In this document: positions 27,806 to 36,584 of the stretch, one piece after another
Layout of the letters: every line of letters begins with the position of its first letter
How positions within the stretch are numbered: the stretch's first letter is position 1
Assembly (NCBI RefSeq): GCF_900115495.1
Contig: NZ_FOWR01000031.1
Span: forward strand, 1-62,916
Reading direction: 5' to 3'
Length of the DNA: 62,916 nucleotides
DNA from: Enterovibrio norvegicus DSM 15893
Lineage (GTDB): Bacteria; Pseudomonadota; Gammaproteobacteria; Enterobacterales; Vibrionaceae
Program-made: the position numbers and the translations under genes
The notes under the pieces: model-generated
What the model saw: the letters and a program-made list of their open reading frames with translations, nothing else
Databases searched by the model: none
What the model was told of the DNA's origin: nothing

Positions 27806-28606
27806 TTATTCTCCCTTGAACTCAGGCGCGCGCTTTTCGAGAAATGCCGCCACGCCCTCGGCGTAATCCTGAGAGTAGCCAAGATGTCGCATGGTTTCTT
27901 TTTCCAACTCAAGCTGGTGGTCGAGTGTGTTCGCGAACGACCCATTGAGTAATCGTTTTATATTGGCGAGCGCCAACGTGGGTTGTGACGCCAAATTCTC
28001 AGCCACTGCTGAGGCTTCTTGCATCAGCTGATCATCATCGACGCAACGCCAGATCATTCCCCATTGCTCAGCTTGTTCTGCGGTGAGTTTTTCGCCCAAT
28101 AATGCCAACGCTTTTGCTCTCGGCAGGCCGAGTGCACGGGTAAGGCTCCATGTGCCGCCAGAATCTGGGATCAGCCCTATCCTGGCGAAAGACTGAATAA
28201 AGCTTGCTGAGTAACCCGCAAAAACAATGTCGCAAGCCATTGCTATGTTGGCTCCCGCACCAGCGGCAACACCGTTAACGGCGCAAATTACGGGTACGTT
28301 TAAGGTGCTGATGGCGCGGATCAATGGGTTGTAATTACGTTCGACCGAATCCCCCAAATCCACAGGGCGACTGGCATCGTTGACGGCGCGATCATTAAGG
28401 TCTTGCCCTGCGCAGAAACCGCGACCATTGCCAGTAATCAATAGGCAGCGAATGTCTTTGTTTTCTCTGACTTCTCGAATGGCCGTTTTCACTTCGTCAT
28501 GCATTTGGGCATTAAAGCTATTGAGTGATTCCGGGCGGTTTAGCGTTAGCGTCGCGACGCCTTTGTCGACACTGAAAATAACGGTGTGAAAATCCTGAAA
28601 GCTCAT
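27806..28606 (-). CDS. paaG: 1,2-epoxyphenylacetyl-CoA isomerase PaaG
   Basis: This 266-residue crotonase-family enzyme rearranges the ring epoxide to the seven-membered oxepin-CoA and also isomerises later double bonds. Motifs 'NGRGFCAGQDLNDR' and 'GVAAGAGANIAMACDIVFA' form the oxyanion hole, and 'FARIGLIPDSGGTWSL' carries the catalytic acidic residue. It matches PaaG rather than PaaF, and overlaps paaZ by 4 bases. Confidence 0.93.
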   Translation of the reverse strand: MSFQDFHTVIFSVDKGVATLTLNRPESLNSFNAQMHDEVKTAIREVRENKDIRCLLITGNGRGFCAGQDLNDRAVNDASRPVDLGDSVERNYNPLIRAISTLNVPVICAVNGVAAGAGANIAMACDIVFAGYSASFIQSFARIGLIPDSGGTWSLTRALGLPRAKALALLGEKLTAEQAEQWGMIWRCVDDDQLMQEASAVAENLASQPTLALANIKRLLNGSFANTLDHQLELEKETMRHLGYSQDYAEGVAAFLEKRAPEFKGE

Positions 28607-30657
28607 TGAGATGCCTCCTTGCGCTCAACCAATGTCATGATGTCGTAGACCGCTACGGTTTCGTCATTTTGGTTACGCACCAGCACATCCCAGACAACGA
28701 CGCCAGTTGCACGCGCTTCGTCCGGTCGACGTGTTTTCTTAATTTTCTGCTTCACGGTGATGTCGGCTTGAATCGTGTCACCGATGGCAACGGGCGCAAT
28801 GAAACGTAAGTTTTCGAGACCATAGTTCGCGAGTACAGGCCCCGGTGCAGGATCAACGAACAAGCCCGCCGCCGCAGAGAGCACGAAGTAACCGTGTGCC
28901 ACACGTTGACCGAACAACGAATCTTTAGCGGCTATATCATCAAAGTGTGCGTAGAAGTGATCGCCAGACAGGCACCCAAAGTTCACAATGTCAGCTTCGG
29001 TGACTGTGCGTCTGTGGGTTGTGAGACTCTCGCTAATTTGCAGTTCATCGAAGTATTTTCGAAACGGATGGATGGGTGAGCGGATTTTATCTGCACCAGC
29101 GGTGTATTCGCGTGTCATTGCCGTCAACATACTTGGCGAACCTTGCAATGCCGTGCGCTGCATATAGTGTTTTATGGCGCGAACGCCCCCTAATTCTTCA
29201 CCACCACCGGCTCGGCCGGGGCCGCCGTGAACGAGTGGTGCAAGTGGCGAACCATGGCCGGTAGACGCCTTGGCATTGTCACGGTTAAGCACCAATATTC
29301 GGCCATGATAAGGTGCTGCGTTGAGCACTAATTCCGCCGCCTCAGTCGCATTGTGAGTGATGACAGAGCCAACGAGGCTGCCTCGACCTAAGGCTGCAAT
29401 TTCAATGGCTTGGGAAACACTGTCATAAGGGAGTAAGGTACATACAGGCCCAAAGGCTTCAACGCTATGTACATAGCCATCTTCGGAAGGGTTTTTCGAC
29501 AGTAATACGGTGGGCGGGTAGAACGCGTCGGCAGAGCAGTGATCACCGATAATTGTCATTGGTGCATCGTTGCCCCCGAGAAGCACATCGGCTTGTTCAC
29601 AAAGCTTACTGACTTGTGATGCCACGTCTTCACGTTGACCTTTGCCGATAAGCGGCCCCATTTTTACGCCTTCAACGGACGGATCGCCGATAGCAACGCC
29701 GGATAGGCGGGTTTTTAAGGCGTCATTCACGGCATTAATCATTGAACGAGGCACAAGCGCCCGACGAATCGCGGTGCATTTCTGACCTGCTTTAATCGTC
29801 ATCTCGCGCGTGATTTCTTTGATGAAAAGGCCGAATTCCGGGTCTTCTTCCTTAACGCTTTCACCCAAAATACTGCAATTCAGGGAATCCGCTTCCATGT
29901 TGAAAGGAATACTATTGGCCACAATATTGGGGTGTACCTTGAGCATTTGGCCCGTGGATGCTGAACCGGTAAACGTGACACAGTCCTGTTCCCGTAAGTG
30001 ATCTAACAGATCTCCCACACTGCCACAGATCAATTGAATCGCCCCTTTTGGCAATAAGCCGCTTTCTACCATATCTTCAACCATCGCCTGCGTAAGATAC
30101 GCAGACTGTGTGGCGGGTTTTACAATGACAGGTACACCTGCAATGAGGCTTGGGGCGATTTTTTCCAACATGCCCCAGCAAGGAAAATTGAAGGCATTGA
30201 TGTGAACGGAAACACCAGGCTTTGACGTGAGAATGTGCCGGCCAACAAATGAACCGTCAGCAGAAAGCGGTTGAGCCGCGTCTTCAACAATAAAAGGCTC
30301 GTTTCCTAGCTCTCTTCGGGCAATGCTGGAATAACTCAGCATGGTGCCTAAACCGCCTTCAATATCGACCCAACTGTCCGCTTTCGTCGCGCCAGTCCAT
30401 TGAGAGATGTCGTAAAACCGCTTTTTATTGTCGAGAAGTTTTAAGCCCAATGCTTTGAGCATTTCAGCCCGCTCGTGAATGGTCATTGCGCGAAGTGCCG
30501 GACCACCTACCTCTTTGCCGAACCGCACAACTTGCTCGAAATCGATACCGTCGGAACTGACGGAACAAATGGGTTCTCCTGTGATGGCATTCGCGACAGA
30601 AACACCTTCCGCGTCTCCCTGATGCCATGCGCCGTAAACATAACTTTTCGCTTTCAT
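28603..30657 (-). CDS. paaZ: Oxepin-CoA hydrolase/aldehyde dehydrogenase PaaZ
   Basis: This bifunctional ring-opening enzyme of 684 residues has an N-terminal aldehyde dehydrogenase domain (to about 520), with 'GVSVHINAFNFPCWGMLEK', 'FTGSASTGQML' and the catalytic Cys in 'KAGQKCTAIRR'. The C-terminal MaoC-like hydratase domain carries 'DFGCLSGDHFYAHFDD'-like text ('NFGCLSGDHFYAHFDD') and 'GQRVAHGYFVLS'. It hydrolyses oxepin-CoA and oxidises the semialdehyde. First gene of the minus operon, divergent from paaK across 244 bases. Confidence 0.96.
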   Translation of the reverse strand: MKAKSYVYGAWHQGDAEGVSVANAITGEPICSVSSDGIDFEQVVRFGKEVGGPALRAMTIHERAEMLKALGLKLLDNKKRFYDISQWTGATKADSWVDIEGGLGTMLSYSSIARRELGNEPFIVEDAAQPLSADGSFVGRHILTSKPGVSVHINAFNFPCWGMLEKIAPSLIAGVPVIVKPATQSAYLTQAMVEDMVESGLLPKGAIQLICGSVGDLLDHLREQDCVTFTGSASTGQMLKVHPNIVANSIPFNMEADSLNCSILGESVKEEDPEFGLFIKEITREMTIKAGQKCTAIRRALVPRSMINAVNDALKTRLSGVAIGDPSVEGVKMGPLIGKGQREDVASQVSKLCEQADVLLGGNDAPMTIIGDHCSADAFYPPTVLLSKNPSEDGYVHSVEAFGPVCTLLPYDSVSQAIEIAALGRGSLVGSVITHNATEAAELVLNAAPYHGRILVLNRDNAKASTGHGSPLAPLVHGGPGRAGGGEELGGVRAIKHYMQRTALQGSPSMLTAMTREYTAGADKIRSPIHPFRKYFDELQISESLTTHRRTVTEADIVNFGCLSGDHFYAHFDDIAAKDSLFGQRVAHGYFVLSAAAGLFVDPAPGPVLANYGLENLRFIAPVAIGDTIQADITVKQKIKKTRRPDEARATGVVVWDVLVRNQNDETVAVYDIMTLVERKEASQ

Positions 30658-30901
30658 GTCACGTGTCCTTCTACGTATTCGCGTTCCGAATCGACCTTGA
30701 ATCTTCCTTGTGGGAGTGACTCGTTTGTTGTCGATATTTGATAAATGTGTTTATGATTGGTTAAATTTTATGATACACAATAAATGTAAATGATCAATAA
30801 TGTGTAACATGAATAAATAATCGAATTGGCGACTACGCTTTAATAGGTCACCCTTGAAAAGCGATGGAGCCGTAAGTAAAGCCTTGAAAGGAGAGAGCAA
30901 G
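30658..30901. promoter_or_regulatory. Divergent promoter region of paaZ... and paaK
   Basis: This AT-rich 244-base gap holds the promoters of both paa transcripts. It contains imperfect dyads, for example ATACACAATAA near 30772 facing TAATGTGTAAC near 30800. PaaX operators in other bacteria are imperfect palindromes in this position, relieved by phenylacetyl-CoA. No exact consensus site could be fixed by eye. Confidence 0.5.
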
Positions 30902-32188
30902 ATGAGCAGTAAGGTAGGGATGCACGCGATTGAAAATGCCAGCATTGATGAGTTACGCGGACTTCAGCTATCACGTCTTAAACACACCCTGAATCATGTC
31001 TACGAAAACTCGCCGGTCTATCGTGAGAAGTTCAAGGCGCACGGTGTTCACCCTGATGACCTGAAAACATTGTCAGATCTCAGTAAGTTTCCAATGACGA
31101 CGAAAGCTGACCTTCGGGACAATTATCCGTTTGGTATGTTTTGTACACCCATGGAAGACATTGTTCGTGTACACGCCTCGAGTGGTACGACGGGTAAACC
31201 TACCGTGGTGGGATACACGCAAAACGACATTAATGTGTGGGCTGATGTGGTGGCACGATCGATTTATGCTGCGGGTGGACGACCAAAAGACAAAGTGCAT
31301 GTTTCCTACGGATATGGGCTCTTTACTGGTGGGCTAGGTGCCCACTACGGCGCTGAAAGGCTGGGGTGTACAGTGATCCCCATGAGTGGTGGTCAAACAG
31401 AGAAACAAGTACAGCTCATTCGTGATTTTAATCCCGATATCATCATGGTTACCCCCTCTTACATGCTTAATCTCGCGGATGAAATGGCAAGGCAAGGTTT
31501 AGACCCAGAGAAGCTCGCTCTGCGTGTGGGTATATTCGGCGCAGAGCCTTGGACCGAAGCGATGCGTGAGGAAATGCAACGTCGTCTATCAATGGATGCC
31601 GTTGATATCTATGGTTTGTCAGAAGTGATTGGCCCTGGGGTCGCGCAGGAATGTGTGGAATCCAAAGATGGGCCGACATTGTGGGAAGACCATTTCTATC
31701 CAGAAATCATTGATCCTCTGACGGGTGAAGTCTTGCCTGATGGTGAGGAAGGGGAATTGGTTTTCACCAGCCTGACCAAAGAAGCGATGCCCATCATTCG
31801 CTACCGCACTCGTGATTTAACCCGACTCTTGCCAGGCACAGCCAGAACCATGCGTCGTATGGGGAAGATTACTGGGCGTAGTGATGACATGTTGATTATT
31901 CGTGGGGTTAACGTTTTCCCCACCCAAATTGAAGAGCAAATTTGTCATGTACGAGGTCTCTCGCCGCACTATCAGATCGAGCTATTCAAGCAAGGGAATA
32001 TGGATTGTGTGATCGTGCGTGTTGAGCAGCAGCCAGAAGTACACAGTGAACAGCTTTCGGCGATTGCAGGGGAATTGTCCGGAAAAATCAAAACCTTTAT
32101 CGGTATTTCTTCAAAAATTGATGTTGTACCTGCAGGGGCATTGCCACGTTCAGAAGGCAAAGCGCAGCGTGTGATTGACAAGCGATAA
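30902..32188 (+). CDS. paaK: Phenylacetate-CoA ligase PaaK
   Basis: The 428-residue AMP-forming ligase activates phenylacetate to phenylacetyl-CoA, the entry step and the inducer. Motifs: P-loop 'RVHASSGTTGKPTVVGYT' (about 90-107), 'SYGYGLFTGGLGAHYG', 'DIYGLSEVIGPGVAQEC' and the hinge 'YRTRDLTRLLPG' with 'ITGRSDDMLIIRGVNVFPTQIE'. The ATG at 30902 has an AAGGAGAG site. Followed on the same strand by paaX and paaY. Confidence 0.96.
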   Translation: MSSKVGMHAIENASIDELRGLQLSRLKHTLNHVYENSPVYREKFKAHGVHPDDLKTLSDLSKFPMTTKADLRDNYPFGMFCTPMEDIVRVHASSGTTGKPTVVGYTQNDINVWADVVARSIYAAGGRPKDKVHVSYGYGLFTGGLGAHYGAERLGCTVIPMSGGQTEKQVQLIRDFNPDIIMVTPSYMLNLADEMARQGLDPEKLALRVGIFGAEPWTEAMREEMQRRLSMDAVDIYGLSEVIGPGVAQECVESKDGPTLWEDHFYPEIIDPLTGEVLPDGEEGELVFTSLTKEAMPIIRYRTRDLTRLLPGTARTMRRMGKITGRSDDMLIIRGVNVFPTQIEEQICHVRGLSPHYQIELFKQGNMDCVIVRVEQQPEVHSEQLSAIAGELSGKIKTFIGISSKIDVVPAGALPRSEGKAQRVIDKR

Positions 32189-32312
32189 GTCAAAATAGAG
32201 AAGTAACGCGATCTTGCCTAACAATTTGGTTCATTTTTTTGCGGTCTTGTTATTTTTGTGTAGCATGAATTCATGGTCATAGATTGACATGATTTAACAA
32301 GGCTCTTAATAC

Positions 32313-33242
32313 ATGGACCAAAAATTAGGAAAATTGCTTTCCGACATCCTCGCTGCAGATTCGGTGAGCGGCACTTCTCTTATCATGACCGTTTTCGGTG
32401 ATATTTTGGCGCGCCGGGGAGGGTCGATCAGTCTTTCAAGCCTGATTGAGCTACTGAGCGTGTTTAATGTGTCTGATCGCTTTGTCAGAACCTCGGTGTT
32501 TCGCTTAGTGAAAGATGGATGGTTAGTCGCTGAGCGAAGCGGGCGTTACAGCTTTTATCACGTAACCGAAGAGGCGATGGAACGATTTACCGAGGCGGAA
32601 GAGCGTATTTATAGTGCGCACGATGCAGAGTGGAATCGCAAATGGCAAATGATCTCTCTACCCAATGTAAGTGGTAGCGAACTGATGGAAGCACGTAAGC
32701 ACCTCGAAAGTGCAGGCTATGCAATTTTGTCTACTTCAGTGATGCTTTATCCTCGCGCCGACAAAGTGATGACCCGCCACTTGCTGAATAGATACGCATT
32801 AGGTGACAAAGCGCTTGTGTTTGAGGCCGAGTCCTGTGACTTAATGGATGCGAATGAAGGGAATCTAAAATCGCTGGTGGCCAGACTTTGGTTGCTTGAC
32901 GAGGTGGAAGAGCGTTTCCAAACGCTATTGAGTCAGTTTAGGCCTGTGCTCGCTATGTTAGAAAATGGTAACGGTATTGAGCCTGCTCAAGCGTTTCAAG
33001 TTCGAACCTTATTGATCCATATCTATCGCCGTGCGTTGTTGAAATATCCCCCCTTGCCGGAAGAGTTATTGCCAAGTCATTGGCCTGGAAAAGCAGCACG
33101 AACACTAACGCACAATATTTATAATTTGGTGGTGTATTCAGCAGAACAACACGTTGATGCAGTCGCCCGTGCAGCCGATGGTGCGCTACCGAAAGCTGAC
33201 AAGCAGTTTTGTGAGCGTTTTGGAGGCATCACACTGCGTTGA
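32313..33242 (+). CDS. paaX: Transcriptional repressor PaaX
   Basis: The 309-residue regulator has an N-terminal winged helix ('SVSGTSLIMTVFGDILARRGGSISLSSL', 'NVSDRFVRTSVFRLVKDGWL') and a C-terminal effector domain ('LLIHIYRRALLKYPPLPEELLP'). PaaX represses paa promoters and is released by phenylacetyl-CoA. The last residues 'QFCERFGGI' are typical. It lies 124 bases after paaK and 19 bases before paaY. Confidence 0.95.
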   Translation: MDQKLGKLLSDILAADSVSGTSLIMTVFGDILARRGGSISLSSLIELLSVFNVSDRFVRTSVFRLVKDGWLVAERSGRYSFYHVTEEAMERFTEAEERIYSAHDAEWNRKWQMISLPNVSGSELMEARKHLESAGYAILSTSVMLYPRADKVMTRHLLNRYALGDKALVFEAESCDLMDANEGNLKSLVARLWLLDEVEERFQTLLSQFRPVLAMLENGNGIEPAQAFQVRTLLIHIYRRALLKYPPLPEELLPSHWPGKAARTLTHNIYNLVVYSAEQHVDAVARAADGALPKADKQFCERFGGITLR

Positions 33243-33261
33243 TATGACAAAGGAGTCAGTC

Positions 33262-33861
33262 ATGCCCTGTTATGCTTTGGACGGAATATCGCCCGTCGTT
33301 GAAAAAGGTGCGTATGTGCACCCTGAAGCGGTACTGATTGGTGATGTTATTGTTGAACGGGGTAGCTACATTGCACCGTTTGCCAGTCTACGTGGAGACT
33401 TTGGTAGAATTCACATCAAGGCCAATGCCAACGTGCAGGACAATTGTGTCATTCATGCTTTTCCCGGCGTTGATGTTGTTGTGCATGAAAGAGGGCACAT
33501 TGGTCACAGCGCAATATTGCACGGCTGCATAGTGGAAGAGGGAGCACTTGTTGGCATGAATACCGTGGTGATGGATGGCGCGGTTATCGGCGCACACAGC
33601 ATTGTCGCTGCCCATTCTCTTGTCGTGTCTCAGCAAACGATCCCTACAAAAATGCTCGCACTTGGTAGCCCAGCCAACGTTGTCCGTGAACTGAGAGAGG
33701 AAGAGGTTACCTGGAAAAGCCTCGGGACGAATGGTTATATTGAGCTGACCGAGCGTTGCCTTGCCAGCATGCAAGAAGTAGAGCCTCTTAACGCCGTTGA
33801 GCCAGATCGTAAGCGGATGGTCATTGATGAAAGCATCAAGCCGAAATTTGCGGACAAATGA
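33262..33861 (+). CDS. paaY: Hexapeptide-repeat thioesterase PaaY
   Basis: The 199-residue gamma-carbonic-anhydrase-like left-handed beta-helix starts 'MPCYALDGISPVVEKGAYVHPEAVLIGDVIV' in family fashion. Three His for the metal site are plausible in 'CVIHAFPG', 'GHIGHSAILHGC'. PaaY hydrolyses stalled CoA intermediates of the pathway. The ATG was chosen from its AAGGAG site 19 bases after paaX. Confidence 0.94.
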   Translation: MPCYALDGISPVVEKGAYVHPEAVLIGDVIVERGSYIAPFASLRGDFGRIHIKANANVQDNCVIHAFPGVDVVVHERGHIGHSAILHGCIVEEGALVGMNTVVMDGAVIGAHSIVAAHSLVVSQQTIPTKMLALGSPANVVRELREEEVTWKSLGTNGYIELTERCLASMQEVEPLNAVEPDRKRMVIDESIKPKFADK

Positions 33862-33966
33862 TAAGCGAGCTTCTTTGCTCTGCGAGCCGATGAACTGAGC
33901 TGTTGAAATCGCGTTTTTGGCGAAGTGGAACCATTTAACTCAATAAATTCAGGGGTGAGAAAAGGG

Positions 33967-33996
33967 AAAAATCGCCTACATTGGGCGACTTTTCGA
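33967..33996. terminator. Terminator between paaY and NTF2-like gene
   Basis: AAATCGCC faces GGGCGACTTTT with a six-base loop, flanked by A-run and T-run. It serves the convergent ends. Confidence 0.6.
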
Positions 33997-34004
33997 TTGC
34001 ATGA

Positions 34005-34424
34005 TTAAACCCAACCAAGTTCTGCTAGTGCCCAGCCATCATTCCAAATCTTGGTCATGTGCGTGATCTTTCCTTCGTCCGATAATCGCATGACGTACAC
34101 ATAATGACTTGCGCATTTCTTTCCGGTAGGGGCAATTGGGCCGCCTTCACCGCTGTGTACACCGAAAAAAGTACCGAAGAAAATGGCGGTATTGTTTTCG
34201 TTGTCGTAAGTCGCTTCGTTTAATTCGTATTGGCTACCCGAAAGGGGGCCATGAATGATGTCGTGCATCCAATGGGTATAGGCTTCAAGCGTACTGATAT
34301 CCGTTAGTGCCGTTGCTTGAGAGTCAAAGCCAGCATCATGCTCAGCAAAGCCTCTACAAGCCTCCCACCCACGACCCGATTCACAAGCATGGAAAAATTC
34401 TGTCGCGTTCTGAAAAGCTGACAT
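34005..34424 (-). CDS. NTF2-like (SnoaL-type) protein
   Basis: The 139-residue protein begins 'MSAFQNATEFFHACESGRGWEAC' and ends 'KITHMTKIWNDGWALAELGWV'. The cone-shaped NTF2/SnoaL fold is suggested by the N-terminal helix-helix-strand pattern and the C-terminal Lys-Ile-Trp strand. Members are small isomerases, cyclases or stress-induced proteins; no catalytic residues can be singled out. The ATG at 34424 has a GGAGG site; an earlier start is less likely. It faces paaY and is divergent from the TRAP genes. Confidence 0.7.
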   Translation of the reverse strand: MSAFQNATEFFHACESGRGWEACRGFAEHDAGFDSQATALTDISTLEAYTHWMHDIIHGPLSGSQYELNEATYDNENNTAIFFGTFFGVHSGEGGPIAPTGKKCASHYVYVMRLSDEGKITHMTKIWNDGWALAELGWV

Positions 34425-35020
34425 ATTGCCTCCGTACGTAAAAACATCTAAATGTCGTTGTATTCCGTCGGTCATTCGTCATCCAACCTTACACCCACTC
34501 TTGAATATTCTTTCGCTTCTGAATGGACGTTTGGTTAAATCATATCGTGACGGTTGATGCAGATTGAGCAACATTCGAGACGTTTCATTACATTAGTTGT
34601 TGCTTTGATAGTGGATGACCACACTGATGTCAGCGAAACGAGATAAGACTGTGATGCTCTTTGGCATTCAATATAGTAAGTGATCACTCATTACTTTAGT
34701 TGGTTTTAGAAAAAATGAGTCATGAGGTCATCTCTAATACTGGAAACCTCAAATTTCTCGCGCAAATCCCGCATAAAATTCGGTTTTGATTATCGACATT
34801 TTTACGCCTAAGCACCTATCAAGCTCACAAATTAAGCACCTTTATTCCCCCTTATTCACAGCGAGTAATGTATTAAGTTTATGAGATTTAATGTGTTTAT
34901 TCTGTTTTGTTTCAGTAAAGAGAAGATTCACATTTATTGCCATGTTGCTGTTTTGTTATGACGTGTTACGTTATATGTTAAATATACGCATTAAATGTAT
35001 CATATTGTCTGTGGGGTTCT
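34425..35020. other. Long intergenic region upstream of TRAP operon
   Basis: About 600 bases, AT-rich, between divergent genes. The TRAP promoter is probably in the last 150 bases, which are very AT-rich. No gene or clear operator was seen. Confidence 0.5.
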
Positions 35021-36043
35021 ATGAAGAAGGTATTTTTGCTTGTGATGGTAATGGGGTTCTTACTGCCCATGAGCGCGATGGCGAATGTCGAACTCAAAAT
35101 CGCGACGTGGTTATCTCCTGCCGCAGCAATGAATAAAACGGTATTGCCGACGTGGGGGAAATGGATTGAAGAGGCTACTGATGGGCGTGTAAAAATTTCA
35201 TTGGTTTACGATCTCGGTAGCCCGAACAGCCTTATTGATTTGGTTGAAGACGGTGCCGTTGACGGTGCATGGACGTATCACGGGTATTTCCCAGGACAGT
35301 TCAAGCTAACCAGTTTGGCAGAGTTACCCAATCATCATGCCGGTGCAGAAGCCGTTTCTGTTGCGCACTGGCGTATTCACCAAAAGTACCTTGCGAGTGC
35401 GGGTGAGCATGAGGGTGTTGAATTGGTGGGTGTGTTTACTCACGGTCCAGGTCAAATACACATGCGTGAACCTTTGCCCAACCTTGAAGCAATAAAGGGC
35501 AAAAAAATCCGGGTAGGTGGTGGTATCCAATCTGCGATTGGTGAGCGCCTTGGTGTGACGGGGGTTGCTGCACCTGCCAATAAAATCTACGAAATGCTTA
35601 CCCAAGGTGTGGTTGATGGTGTTTTCAATCCTATGTTTACAAAAACTGCACTCAAACTCCACGAAGTCGCCCCTTACACGTTAAAACTGCCACATGGTAT
35701 GTACCTTGGAAGCTTCGGCATCTTTTTAAATGAAGACGTGTTGAGCGAACTTTCAGAGCGTGACCGAAAAGCCATTTTGGCCGTGTCGGGTGAAAAACTG
35801 TCCGCCATGGCAGCCAAAGCGTGGGAAGCTGCAGATGATCAGGCGGAACGCGTAGCGCGTGAAAATGGCAACCAGATTGTGGAAGCCTCAAATCAGGATT
35901 TGGCGTATTTCACTGCGATCACCCAAGACCTTGATAGCACGTGGATAACGTCTGTTAGTGATCGCGATGTGGATGCCGAAGCGGCGCTCAAAGTATTTCG
36001 TGAGACCGCTAAGGCATACGAGGTGAGCAATGACCCGCAGTAA
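35021..36043 (+). CDS. TRAP transporter substrate-binding protein (DctP family)
   Basis: The 340-residue periplasmic receptor has a Sec signal peptide (MKKVFLLVMVMGFLLPMSAMA, cleavage at about residue 21). The TRAP signature Arg lies in 'GKKIRVGGGIQSA', followed by 'MLTQGVVDGVFNPMFT'. TRAP receptors bind organic acids by an Arg-carboxylate bridge and deliver them to DctQM, driven by a sodium gradient. Ligand not readable; a carboxylate related to the aldoxime/phenylacetate route is a reasonable guess from context. Overlaps the next gene by 14 bases. Confidence 0.9.
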   Translation: MKKVFLLVMVMGFLLPMSAMANVELKIATWLSPAAAMNKTVLPTWGKWIEEATDGRVKISLVYDLGSPNSLIDLVEDGAVDGAWTYHGYFPGQFKLTSLAELPNHHAGAEAVSVAHWRIHQKYLASAGEHEGVELVGVFTHGPGQIHMREPLPNLEAIKGKKIRVGGGIQSAIGERLGVTGVAAPANKIYEMLTQGVVDGVFNPMFTKTALKLHEVAPYTLKLPHGMYLGSFGIFLNEDVLSELSERDRKAILAVSGEKLSAMAAKAWEAADDQAERVARENGNQIVEASNQDLAYFTAITQDLDSTWITSVSDRDVDAEAALKVFRETAKAYEVSNDPQ

Positions 36044-36584
36044 TACGAAAATTGGACAGCACTACTGGCTGCTGTTTCAAGACGGGTGTTGCTACTTATT
36101 TCCTGCTATCACGTGGACAAGCGCGTTGGCCTTGTTCGGCATGATGCTACTCACCGTGTTGGATGTATTAGGGCGTTACGTTTTGGGTACACCTATTCTG
36201 GGAGGGAGTGAGTTAACGGGCTTTATGTTGCTCGTACTCGTGATGTTAATGCTCCCTCTGTTGGTGTTTAAAGATGATCAGATCAGAGTGGATTTGCTCA
36301 CCGATGCCATCAGCCCTGGTGTTGCTAAGTGGATCGAGCGTATTTATGCGTTAGGTTTGAGTGCAGGGTGCGTGTATCTCGCCATGACGGTATTTAAATT
36401 GGCAACGCGAGCTGATCGAAAACGCCTTGTCACTGAATACTTGGAAATACCTGCGTCTTGGGCAATGTATGCGATTGCTGCCTGTTTATTCTTGAGTGCG
36501 TTTGCATTCTTCCTTCGCGCTGTTTGCACCACGGCTGTATTGGAACATCGCCTCCAATCGATGGAGGGAGATCGTCATGATTAG
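36030..36584 (+). CDS. TRAP transporter small permease (DctQ family)
   Basis: The 184-residue inner-membrane protein has four predicted helices. It contains 'TVLDVLGRYVLGTPILGGSELTGFMLL', the common DctQ motif in helices 1-2. It forms the membrane complex with DctM. Overlaps both the upstream receptor gene and the downstream large permease gene, so the three are translationally coupled. Confidence 0.9.
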   Translation: MTRSNTKIGQHYWLLFQDGCCYLFPAITWTSALALFGMMLLTVLDVLGRYVLGTPILGGSELTGFMLLVLVMLMLPLLVFKDDQIRVDLLTDAISPGVAKWIERIYALGLSAGCVYLAMTVFKLATRADRKRLVTEYLEIPASWAMYAIAACLFLSAFAFFLRAVCTTAVLEHRLQSMEGDRHD

